A DNA stretch of 5,524 bases from Acidimicrobiaceae bacterium (lineage in GTDB: Bacteria; Actinomycetota; Acidimicrobiia; Acidimicrobiales; RAAP-2). The notes under the pieces were generated by a model. That model made no database searches. It worked only from the letters and a program-made list of their open reading frames with translations, and was not told the DNA's origin. The position numbers were made by a program, and so were the translations under genes. The stretch is from NCBI GenBank assembly GCA_003164275.1, contig PLSY01000442.1:1-5524 (forward strand), in the 5' to 3' direction. Positions 1 to 5,524 of the stretch are shown one piece after another. How positions within the stretch are numbered: position 1 is the stretch's first letter; each line of letters opens with the position of its first letter.

Positions 1-26
1 ATGGTCAAGGGGTCTGAACAGTTACT

Positions 27-417
27 CCGAGTCTTGCGAGGCCGATCGTTGAGCTGGTCCGCGATCCTGGTCAGATCCTCGGCGCTGTGGACTGAAAGAT
101 CGGTGCCCTTCGGAAGGAATTGACGGAGAAGCCCGTTGGCGTTCTCGTTCGATCCTCGTTGCCAGGGCTGTGTGGATCGAAGACATAGACCTGGACTCCG
201 GTGGAGACCTTGATGTCGAGATAGCGGCCATCTCCTTGCCGCGATCCCAGGTGAGCGTCTTGAAAAGTTCGGCCGGCATCCTTTTGATGGCCTTCTCCAT
301 GGCAGCCTGCACCACGGTTGCCTCGTGACTGTCCGGGAGGTGGAGCACCAGCACGCAGCGGGTCTGTCGTTCGACGAGGGTTCCGACTGCCGATCGGTTG
401 AGAGACCCGCAAATGTA
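27..417 (-). pseudogene. IS30-family transposase, C-terminal fragment, frameshifted (copy A)
   Basis: This is a broken remnant of an IS30-family DDE transposase, the enzyme that cuts and joins insertion-sequence ends. Read on the minus strand, it starts at an [16 protein letters not shown] stretch and runs through [16 protein letters not shown] and TWDRGKEMA (the second catalytic Asp region). The frame shifts near 225-228, giving [19 protein letters not shown], and again near 163-166. After that the typical [19 protein letters not shown] (catalytic Glu region) and LNDRPRKT follow. Each shift is explained by one lost base. The N-terminal HTH region and the first catalytic Asp are absent, and similarity ends near position 27, just after RPRKT, so both ends are truncated. 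The product cannot be functional. The family assignment rests on recognised motifs rather than a search, but they are characteristic. The fragment faces away from copy B and is a different, diverged family member. Confidence 0.88.
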
Positions 418-475
418 GGGTCGAGCCGGAGAAACCCACGAGCTCAAAGGCTGGCAGGGCGCTCCGGCTCGACCC
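418..475. repeat. 58-bp segment bounded by a perfect 14-bp inverted repeat
   Basis: GGGTCGAGCCGGAG at 418-431 is the exact reverse complement of CTCCGGCTCGACCC at 462-475, with 30 bases between them. The arms end exactly where recognisable IS30 transposase similarity starts on each side: 417 leftward and 476 rightward. As RNA or single-stranded DNA it would form a strong GC-rich hairpin. It could be a tiny nested element, the scar of an inverted rearrangement, or a sequence carried upstream of both transposase fragments. The symmetry is read directly; its origin is inference. Confidence 0.8.
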
Positions 476-935
476 AACATCATCGGGGCCCGCAACAAGT
501 CAGCCGTTTGCACCCTGGTCGAGTGCTCGACCCGCTTCGTGCTGCTCTTGCACCTTCCGGACGGCTATGGGGCGGTGAAAGTCGAGAGGGCCATGCGCAA
601 GGCAATCAAGAAGCTGCCCGACGAGCTCGCTCGCTCCATCACCTGGGATTAGGGCCGTGAGATGGCCGGCCATATGGACTTCACCGTGGCCACCGGCATC
701 CCCGTCTACTTCTGCGATCTCCACTCGCCCTGGCAACGCTGATCCAAAGAGAATACGAACGGACTGCTACGCCAACACATGCCCAAGCACCGACCTCTCA
801 CAACACAGTGCCGCCGCTCTGGCCCGATTTCAGCGAAGCCTCAACAGGCGTCCTCGCAAAACGCTCGGATACATGAAGCCATCAGAGAAGCTTGCCGCGC
901 TTGTTGCGCTCACCCATGGAATCCGCCCTGGGTGA
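476..935 (+). pseudogene. IS30-family transposase, C-terminal fragment with stops and frameshift (copy B)
   Basis: This second IS30-family transposase remnant lies on the plus strand. It starts at NIIGARNKSAV and continues through LLLHLPDGYG, AMRKAIKKLPDELARSITWD and VATGIPVYFCDLHSPWQR. An in-frame TAG at 650-652 sits where the family has Gln after TWD. A TGA at 740-742 replaces the Gly after HSPWQR. Next comes SKENTNGLLRQ with the catalytic Glu. Near 787-790 the frame shifts, as if two bases were lost, and the tail resumes as TDLSQHSAAALARFQRSLNRRPRKTLGYMKPSEKLAALVA up to a TGA at 933-935. The first catalytic Asp and the whole N-terminal part are missing. No 3' flank or terminal repeat is visible before the neighbouring gene, whose stop codon lies inside this fragment at 910-912. 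The protein is dead. It differs from copy A at many codons, so the two are separate family members and not a recent duplication. Confidence 0.9.
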
Positions 936-1710
936 TGGGCATTCGGCGATCGCTGCAGAGGGCCGCGCCGATTTGGTCAGCGACGGCCACAGCCACTAGC
1001 AGTCTCTCCGGAGACACGGGCTGCCCGGGTGTGGGGGTCAGCAGAAAATGGCCAAGGAGCCGTCCGTTTCCCCGAACTGGCAGATCGACCTTGCGTGTTG
1101 GGAGGCCAAGCTCTTCAGGCGACCAACGAACGCTACCGAGGACGACGTTCCCGTCAGGATGGATTTGGGCTGGCAGTTTCTTCGTATTACTCGAAGTGAA
1201 CGAGCACTGGCGCAGAAAAAGCAGTTTGCAGAGCTCTTCTGTTGCGACAGCGACGACCTCCCGAGATTCATGGCCGGTGGCCGTCAGCTCTGTCATCGAG
1301 TGCAGGACCTCCACATAGTCATGGTTCTCAGCGGCTGCCGTCCGATGGGCCCTTCCTCTGGCCGCCAGTTCGCCGACGGCGATACCGATGACCAAGAGCA
1401 ACACTTCGGTGATTACATTTGCAGTTTGAGTGATTCGGAGCGATCCGTAAGGACGGGTCAGAAAGAAGTCAAGTGAAAGCACACTGAACAAGGCCGCCCA
1501 GTAAGCGGCCAGCCTCCGGCCCGTACTGGCTACGGCCACGATCACCACTACCAAGAACAGAGAGTTATCAGCGGTATCGAGATGCTGCCGCCAAGGGACA
1601 AGCAACGCGGCTACCGCAATGGGGCCAAGAATCGCTGCCGAGTAGATCAAACGATCCTCGTAGCGAACTACCGCACGGATTCGAGGAGATGTCGTCGGAT
1701 TCGATGACAT
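910..1710 (-). CDS. KdpD-like membrane protein: DUF4118 four-helix domain plus GAF-like domain, no kinase
   Basis: This is probably a membrane sensory or accessory protein. Numbered from the ATG at 1710 (266 residues), four hydrophobic segments lie near 23-39, 51-66, 69-84 and 99-115. The DFFLTRPYGSLRI stretch after the third is typical of the DUF4118 membrane domain of the potassium sensor kinase KdpD. A soluble part of about 130 residues follows and ends in the helix VAVAVADQIGAAL, typical of a GAF-like domain. The KdpD N-terminal sensor and Usp domains and the histidine-kinase H, N and G boxes are all absent. Short DUF4118 proteins like this are known in actinobacteria; their role is unclear. 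A GTG at 1743 would add 11 residues, but it has no clear ribosome site. The ATGs at 1716 and 1710 follow AGGTGG, with 9-nt spacing for 1710, so I prefer 1710. The last residues, about MPITQGGFHG, overlap the IS30 remnant and may be acquired. Tandem 11-bp repeats lie upstream. The domain call is firm, the function is not. Confidence 0.83.
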   Translation of the reverse strand: MSSNPTTSPRIRAVVRYEDRLIYSAAILGPIAVAALLVPWRQHLDTADNSLFLVVVIVAVASTGRRLAAYWAALFSVLSLDFFLTRPYGSLRITQTANVITEVLLLVIGIAVGELAARGRAHRTAAAENHDYVEVLHSMTELTATGHESREVVAVATEELCKLLFLRQCSFTSSNTKKLPAQIHPDGNVVLGSVRWSPEELGLPTRKVDLPVRGNGRLLGHFLLTPTPGQPVSPERLLVAVAVADQIGAALCSDRRMPITQGGFHG

Positions 1711-1784
1711 TCGCATTTGCCACCTGTCAGTTGCCGAGCTCACGAGATTGACTGTGACAGCCCTGAGATCGGGTTGGAAGTGTT

Positions 1785-1806
1785 TTTACGCCGACTTTAC
1801 GCAGAC
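1785..1806. promoter_or_regulatory. Two abutting 11-bp direct repeats, putative response-regulator operator
   Basis: TTTACGCCGAC (1785-1795) is followed directly by TTTACGCAGAC (1796-1806), with 10 of 11 positions identical. On the coding strand of the downstream gene this reads as two GCGTAAA cores, one helical turn apart. Response regulators of the OmpR/PhoB/KdpE family bind head-to-tail half-sites with this 11-bp period. The site lies about 75 bp before the preferred start of the KdpD-like gene (about 42 bp before the GTG alternative), where an operator is expected. The repeat is seen directly; binding by a KdpE-like regulator is inferred. No convincing -10 or -35 could be assigned. Confidence 0.5.
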
Positions 1807-2197
1807 ATGCGTGATTTTCATGGGTCCGTTACGCACTCGCGGGCTCTCGGTGTCGGGTGCCTGCGGATCCGAAGATCGTAGATTCGAGCCGACGATCACG
1901 GCGATCACCAGCCTCCGATAACACCGCTTCCTACTACGCGACTCGGACGCCTGCCTACTGCATCTCGCTTCCACCAGGATGAAACCGAACCGCCGAGTCG
2001 ACTTGTTGTCGGACTGCCCCGTTGCGAGCTGGCCCGGGCCTTGACCCTGGATCGACAACCTCTTCCGGGACTTCGCGCAAGCGGTTCGCCGCCATCGAAA
2101 ACTTTGCCGCGCCACGCCGGAGCGATAGTGCCAGGGGACCTGGCTCCACACGCTGGCCGCGGCATGCGCAGGGAGCCATGGCCGAAGGTCTTCGCCA
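1807..2197. other. Non-coding stretch between the ATPase gene and the KdpD-like gene
   Basis: About 390 bases with no recognisable gene. Open frames exist on both strands, but their translations are rich in Arg, Ser, Gly and Pro, match no family I know, and overlap one another. No tRNA cloverleaf, U-tailed terminator or insertion-sequence end was found. Small dyads occur: GGCCCGGGCC at 2031-2040, and GCCAGG paired with CCTGGC at 2130-2144 around a 3-base loop. The second lies about 55 bases past the ATPase stop and could be a weak hairpin in the transcript tail. The stretch may be decayed former coding sequence, but nothing in it proves that. Confidence 0.5.
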
Positions 2198-3556
2198 TCA
2201 GCGGAGAACTGGAGCGTGAGCGTGCTCCAGTGTCAGTTGGCCGGTGTTCGCATCGAAGTCGAACAGTTCCCCATAGCGGCCCCAGTCGATGGCAATCCTT
2301 AGTTGCTGGCGGGCTTCGTCCTCGGAGAACCCCCGCCGAAGGAGGTCGAGGAAGAACCCCTCTCCGAGATTGCCATCTTTGGTCGTTCCGAGTGCTTTGC
2401 AGATGGCCCGAACGAGTGGCGCTCGTTCTCGGGCCTTGGCGGCGAAGATCCTCTTGGACTCGAGGATGTCTGCGGCTACGAAGATCCGGCCTTCGTCGGT
2501 GATGTGCAAGTCGGCGTCGTCCACCTCGGCCAGGCCGAGGACCTGGGCGGCATCGACGAGGGGAAGGAGGCTGTCGACTTCGAACGTCAGTTCGTGGGCC
2601 AACTGAGGAAGGTCCTCTCGGCCCCCGTGGGCCACCAGGATCTCCAGTAGGCCGGACATGCCACCCACACTGGCTTGAGGGAGCGGAGTATCAGTCGGTG
2701 ACCCTTCACCAGACTGGGCCACCGTCCAGATGTGGGCGGGAGGGCGGGTGTCCCGGCCGGTCATGAGACCGTAAATCTGGTCGACCAGTGCTTGGAAGCT
2801 CTCATCATGGCGATGTCGAGGTTGAGGGAAGGCACAGTCGATCTCCGTACGGATGCGACCGGGGTTCGCTCCAAGCACGAAGATCCTGTCCGCCAGGATG
2901 ACTGCCTCCTCGATGTTATGGGTGACGATCAACATGGCCTTGGTCGGGAAGTCCTTCTCGCGCCACAGCCGGAGCAGCTCGGCCCGCAGGTTTTGGGCGG
3001 TGAGCACATCCAATGCCGAAAACGGTTCGTCCATGAGAAGCGCATCAGGCTCGACCACCAGGGCTCTGGCGAATCCCACCCGTTGGCGCATCCCACCGGA
3101 GAGCTCCTTCGGGTAGGCGGACTCGAACCCGTCGAGACCGATGGCATCGATGGCCCGTTCTGCACGCCGGTGGCGCTCGCCGGCCCCCACCCCGAGGGCC
3201 TCGAGCCCCAATTCGACGTTCTGCTGTACGGTCAACCAGGGCAGGAGGGCGAAGCTCTGGAACACCATGGCCACACCGGGATTGGCGCCGTTGAGGCTCT
3301 GACCCCGGTACCGGATGTCACCCTCGGTGGGTGAGATCAGCCCGGCAATGCAGCGTAGGAGTGTGCTCTTCCCTGATCCGGAACGCCCGAGGAGAGCCAC
3401 GATCTCTCCTTCCCGCAGGTCGAGCGAGATGTCGTCGAGCACGGGGAGGGGCGTGCCGTCAGGCGACACGAAGCTCTTGGTGACGTGGGAGACCTCGATG
3501 ATGGTGGTCGAGCCGGCGCTCGTCTGGCCGATGGCGGGATCGGAAGTCGTGGTCAC
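2198..3556 (-). CDS. NitT/TauT-type ABC transporter ATP-binding protein with C-terminal AAA-associated domain
   Basis: This is the ATPase subunit that powers the permease encoded just upstream, acting at the inner face of the cytoplasmic membrane. Numbered from the GTG at 3556 (452 residues): Walker A GRSGSGKST at 57-65, Q-loop Gln at about 100, signature LSGGMRQR at 152-159, Walker B ALLMDEP at 172-178, D-loop SALD at 180-183, and the switch His in VTHN at about 213. All catalytic residues are intact. The first 260 residues resemble the nitrate/sulfonate/taurine importer ATPases. A linker follows, then residues about 298-435 match the AAA-associated C-terminal domain (PF09821 type), presumably regulatory. 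The open frame extends upstream to 3697, but that part overlaps the permease gene and does not look like the family. The GTG at 3556 has AAAGGTGG 6 nt upstream. It lies 70 nt after the permease stop, so the two are probably co-transcribed. The substrate is unknown because no binding protein is present. Confidence 0.93.
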   Translation of the reverse strand: MTTTSDPAIGQTSAGSTTIIEVSHVTKSFVSPDGTPLPVLDDISLDLREGEIVALLGRSGSGKSTLLRCIAGLISPTEGDIRYRGQSLNGANPGVAMVFQSFALLPWLTVQQNVELGLEALGVGAGERHRRAERAIDAIGLDGFESAYPKELSGGMRQRVGFARALVVEPDALLMDEPFSALDVLTAQNLRAELLRLWREKDFPTKAMLIVTHNIEEAVILADRIFVLGANPGRIRTEIDCAFPQPRHRHDESFQALVDQIYGLMTGRDTRPPAHIWTVAQSGEGSPTDTPLPQASVGGMSGLLEILVAHGGREDLPQLAHELTFEVDSLLPLVDAAQVLGLAEVDDADLHITDEGRIFVAADILESKRIFAAKARERAPLVRAICKALGTTKDGNLGEGFFLDLLRRGFSEDEARQQLRIAIDWGRYGELFDFDANTGQLTLEHAHAPVLR

Positions 3557-3562
3557 AGGGGT

Positions 3563-3570
3563 CCACCTTT
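3563..3570 (-). promoter_or_regulatory. Ribosome binding site of the ATPase gene
   Basis: AAAGGTGG on the minus strand, six bases before the GTG at 3556. It settles the ATPase start, because upstream in-frame starts would place the N-terminus inside the permease gene. It lies between GTCC and GGAC, which could pair weakly around it. Confidence 0.6.
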
Positions 3571-3626
3571 CCGGACAAGTACGGTCCTCGTCAACGAAAC
3601 CACACCTCCGCACCCTCGGGGACGCA

Positions 3627-5375
3627 TCACAGCGTGAACCGCAATTCGGCCATTCGGTAGAGGCGCCGCCAGAACAGCCGATTGACGATGACCACAAAGG
3701 CGCTCATGACGATGCCTCCGGCGATCAGGAGGGCGAATTTGCCCTGGGCCGAGGCGGTGGCAATGTAGTTGCCCAGCCCGAATGCGTTGAGGGTGTGGTG
3801 GTGCCAACTGACCAGTTCGGCCACGATGGACGCGTTCCACGCCCCGCCGGCGGCGGTGATCCCCCCGGTCACGTAGGCGGGGAAGATGGCCGGGAGGATG
3901 ACCTTCCGCCACCGCTGGCGCCGGGTGAGGCGCATCGAGACCATCATCTCGCGCAGATCATTGGGGATGGAACTGGCTCCGGCAATGACGTTGAACAGGA
4001 TGTACCACTGGGCTCCCAGCATCATCAGCACGATGGCCCCGTAGTCGAGCGGGATCCCCAGATCGATGAAGATCAGGGTGGCGAAGGGGAAGAGCAGGAT
4101 GGCCGGAAAGCTGGCCAGCACCTGGACGATCGGCTGGGCATAGCGGGCCAACTTCGGACTCATCCCGATCTTCACCCCGATCGGCACCCAGATGAGGGTG
4201 GAGAGGGCAAGGAGCACGACCACCCGGGCAAAGGTGACGAGCCCGAACCCAATGAGGCTCGGGAACCGGCTGAATCCGAGGTGGGCGTTGAGGTAGACCA
4301 AGGCGATCACGGCAAAGGCGCCGGTGGCGCCGATGACGACCGACCAGAAGATGATGTCGCCGAGGTGTCGCTTGCGGACATCGGCGTGGAGGGGATACTC
4401 GGCCAGTCCGAACGGTCGGGTGATCCGGTCGAGTGCCCGTCCGACGGGTCGGCTGACGTGGCCGGCCAGTCGGGGGACGGAAGAGCGGCGGAGGAGGTTG
4501 AGGATGATGCTCTTGGGCTTCTCGGCCGACTCGGAGCTCTCCATGCGGAACTTGTCGGACCAGGCCACCAGGGGGCGGAAGACGAAGAAGTTGGTGCCGA
4601 CCACCAGGAGGACCATCACCCCGATGGCGATGGTCACCTCGGTGTAGGAACCGTGGGCCACCGCAGCGGCCATGTAGCTGCCCATTCCGGGAAGGCTCTC
4701 GGAGATCCCGTGCCCCTTGATGAAGACGGTCACCGCCTCGGAGGCGGTGAGGAAGAACCACCCTCCCCCCATCGACATCATCATGTTCCAGACCAGCCCG
4801 ATCATGGAGCTCGGAACGTCCAGCTTCCAGAACCGCTGCCACTTGGTGAGGCGGTACATGCGGGCCGCTTCGTCCAACTCGGTGGGTTGTGAGATGAGCG
4901 AGTGGTAGAAGCTGAACGTCATGTTCCACGCCTGGGACGTAAAGATCACGAAGATCGCCGCCAGCTCGAGTCCCAGCAGATTGTTGGGGAAGAGCGTGAT
5001 GAAGAAGGTCAGAGCGATCGGCAGGAAGACCAGGATCGGGATGGACTGGAGGATGTCGAGGATCGGGACCAGCACCTTCTCCGCTCGGCGCAGGCGCGCC
5101 GCCGCGGTCCCGTACGCCAGGGTGAACACGGTCGAGAGGGCCAGGGCGATGAACATCCGTAGGAGCGACCGGGCGGCGTAGTAGGGCACGTCGGCGATGT
5201 CGGTCGAGATGGTGACCGGTGTCCGGCCCGGCGTGAAATTGACGGCCATCGACTGGCCCAGTCGGACGACGGCATAGAGGACGGCGATGATCCCGGCTCC
5301 GACCACCAGGTCCACCCAAGTGAGCCTGCGGCCTCGCAACACCTCGCGGACCGGAAGCGTCCGGCGCACCGTCAC
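3627..5375 (-). CDS. Double-domain ABC transporter permease, NitT/TauT type (two fused BPD_transp_1 domains)
   Basis: This integral membrane protein should form the whole translocation channel from one chain. Its 582 residues hold two homologous permease halves. Half one (about 20-275) has hydrophobic segments near 23-40, 72-92, 102-129, 133-157, 190-215 and 247-270. Half two (about 338-575) has them near 340-362, 378-404, 413-440, 445-468, 497-520 and 547-568. A polar linker at about 276-337 joins them. Each half has a cytoplasmic ATPase-coupling loop of EAA type: EAARMYRLTKWQRFWKLDVP at 169-188, and REMMVSMRLTRRQRWRKVILP at about 475-495. The usual Gly is Arg in both. Most relatives are about 250-residue single-domain permeases, so this is a fused form. 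The GTG start at 5375 has GGGAAGGA 4 nt upstream; a second GTG two codons later is also possible. The gene precedes the ATPase gene in an operon behind tandem repeats. The transporter class is confident; the substrate (anion, sulfonate, metal or other) cannot be told. Confidence 0.93.
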   Translation of the reverse strand: MTVRRTLPVREVLRGRRLTWVDLVVGAGIIAVLYAVVRLGQSMAVNFTPGRTPVTISTDIADVPYYAARSLLRMFIALALSTVFTLAYGTAAARLRRAEKVLVPILDILQSIPILVFLPIALTFFITLFPNNLLGLELAAIFVIFTSQAWNMTFSFYHSLISQPTELDEAARMYRLTKWQRFWKLDVPSSMIGLVWNMMMSMGGGWFFLTASEAVTVFIKGHGISESLPGMGSYMAAAVAHGSYTEVTIAIGVMVLLVVGTNFFVFRPLVAWSDKFRMESSESAEKPKSIILNLLRRSSVPRLAGHVSRPVGRALDRITRPFGLAEYPLHADVRKRHLGDIIFWSVVIGATGAFAVIALVYLNAHLGFSRFPSLIGFGLVTFARVVVLLALSTLIWVPIGVKIGMSPKLARYAQPIVQVLASFPAILLFPFATLIFIDLGIPLDYGAIVLMMLGAQWYILFNVIAGASSIPNDLREMMVSMRLTRRQRWRKVILPAIFPAYVTGGITAAGGAWNASIVAELVSWHHHTLNAFGLGNYIATASAQGKFALLIAGGIVMSAFVVIVNRLFWRRLYRMAELRFTL

Positions 5376-5389
5376 AGGATCCTTCCCTG

Positions 5390-5435
5390 GGTCGGTAGAT
5401 CACGAACGAAGCGCACCCGGAGCAATCTATCGACC
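5390..5435 (-). other. Possible stem-loop in the permease mRNA leader
   Basis: On the minus strand GGTCGATAGA (5435-5426) can pair with TCTACCGACC (5399-5390), 9 of 10 pairs with one A-C mismatch, around a 26-base loop. It lies between the proposed promoter and the ribosome site, and its 3' arm ends two bases before AGGGAAGGA. It could affect translation or merely be leader structure. I recognise no known riboswitch class. Confidence 0.3.
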
Positions 5436-5451
5436 GCCCTATGCGATCGGG

Positions 5452-5479
5452 ATCCTACAAATGGCATATCCCCGTAAAA
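5452..5479 (-). promoter_or_regulatory. Putative promoter of the transporter operon
   Basis: Reading on the minus strand, TTTTAC (5479-5474) could act as a -35 and TAGGAT (5457-5452) as a -10, separated by 16 bases. TAGGAT fits the loose TANNNT rule of actinobacterial -10 boxes; the -35 match is weak. Transcription would start near 5445 and give a leader of about 70 bases. The -35 lies inside the gene-proximal copy of the 20-bp repeats. Confidence 0.4.
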
Positions 5480-5507
5480 GATTCGTCATCTCCGTAAAAG
5501 ATTCATG
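5468..5507. repeat. Two abutting 20-bp direct repeats, putative operator of the transporter operon
   Basis: ATCCCCGTAAAAGATTCGTC (5468-5487) is followed directly by ATCTCCGTAAAAGATTCATG (5488-5507), with 17 of 20 positions identical and a perfect 13-bp core CCGTAAAAGATTC in each. The 20-bp period is about two helical turns. Each unit also has a small dyad: ATCT-N7-AGAT in the distal copy, imperfect in the proximal one. The pair sits about 93-132 bp before the permease start and the proximal copy overlaps the proposed -35. This suggests a regulator that binds twice on one DNA face. The repeat is seen directly; the regulator and its signal are unknown. Confidence 0.6.
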
Positions 5508-5524
5508 AAAGCCCGACCACTCCT

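Noticed and set aside
3..26. Sequence beyond the broken end of IS30 copy A considered as an end of another insertion sequence
   Set aside because: Similarity to the transposase stops near position 27, but too few bases remain at the window edge to identify what adjoins it.
779..1476. Plus-strand open frames of 142 and 179 codons across the KdpD-like gene
   Set aside because: They are antisense to the DUF4118 protein, which has clear membrane helices and domain motifs; the translations look random.
2130..2144. Hairpin GCCAGG-N3-CCTGGC considered as a terminator of the transporter operon
   Set aside because: The stem is only 6 bp and no U-run follows on the minus strand, so an intrinsic terminator cannot be supported.
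1786..2198. Small open frames of 65-121 codons in the gap between the KdpD-like and ATPase genes
   Set aside because: They overlap each other on both strands, have Arg/Ser/Pro-rich composition, and show no family motif or convincing ribosome site.
3557..3697. Upstream extension of the ATPase to an ATG at 3697
   Set aside because: It would overlap the permease gene by about 70 bases, adds residues unlike the family, and ignores the good ribosome site before 3556.
3315..4892. A 525-codon plus-strand open frame opposite the permease and ATPase genes
   Set aside because: Its translation is a low-complexity mix rich in Asp, Glu, Gly and His without domains, and it is fully antisense to a well-supported permease. 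It is an effect of GC-rich codon use.
3958..5403. A 481-codon minus-strand open frame overlapping the permease
   Set aside because: It is the permease in another frame: rich in Arg, Pro, Gly and His, with no membrane segments or motifs.
5468..5507. Repeats considered as a CRISPR array fragment
   Set aside because: There are only two units, directly abutting without spacers and located at a promoter; an operator explains them better.

Overview
The window looks like chromosomal DNA from a high-GC bacterium, most likely an actinobacterium. The evidence is GTG starts, GC-rich third codon positions in the long genes, and a short KdpD-like DUF4118 protein of a kind common in actinobacteria. The exact lineage cannot be read from the sequence; an acidimicrobial or similar soil/sediment actinobacterium is only a guess. 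Every intact gene lies on the minus strand, so the transporter operon at the right is read right to left, followed by the sensor-like gene.

Positions 1-935 are a graveyard of insertion sequences. Two different, decayed IS30-family transposase fragments lie head to head: 27-417 on the minus strand and 476-935 on the plus strand. Both lack the N-terminal half and begin at the same point in the protein. They are separated by exactly 58 bp whose two ends form a perfect 14-bp inverted repeat. The right-hand fragment runs into the 3' end of the next gene.

Positions 910-1743 hold a membrane protein with a KdpD-type DUF4118 four-helix domain and a GAF-like cytoplasmic domain but no histidine kinase. 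Upstream are two abutting 11-bp repeats (1785-1806), the layout of an OmpR/KdpE/PhoB-type operator. The stretch 1807-2197 shows no recognisable gene.

Positions 2198-5375 are a two-gene ABC transporter operon of the nitrate/sulfonate/taurine (NitT/TauT) type. The first gene is a 582-residue permease made of two fused permease domains. The second is a 452-residue ATPase carrying a C-terminal AAA-associated domain. No substrate-binding protein is encoded in the window, so the substrate is unknown. The operon has a putative promoter, a possible leader stem-loop and, overlapping the -35 region, two abutting 20-bp direct repeats (5468-5507) that look like an operator.

The strongest leads are the 20-bp operator repeats, the transporter of unknown substrate with no visible binding protein, the 11-bp repeats before the orphan KdpD-like protein, and the symmetrical IS30 junction. 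No clearly new defence or mobile system is visible.
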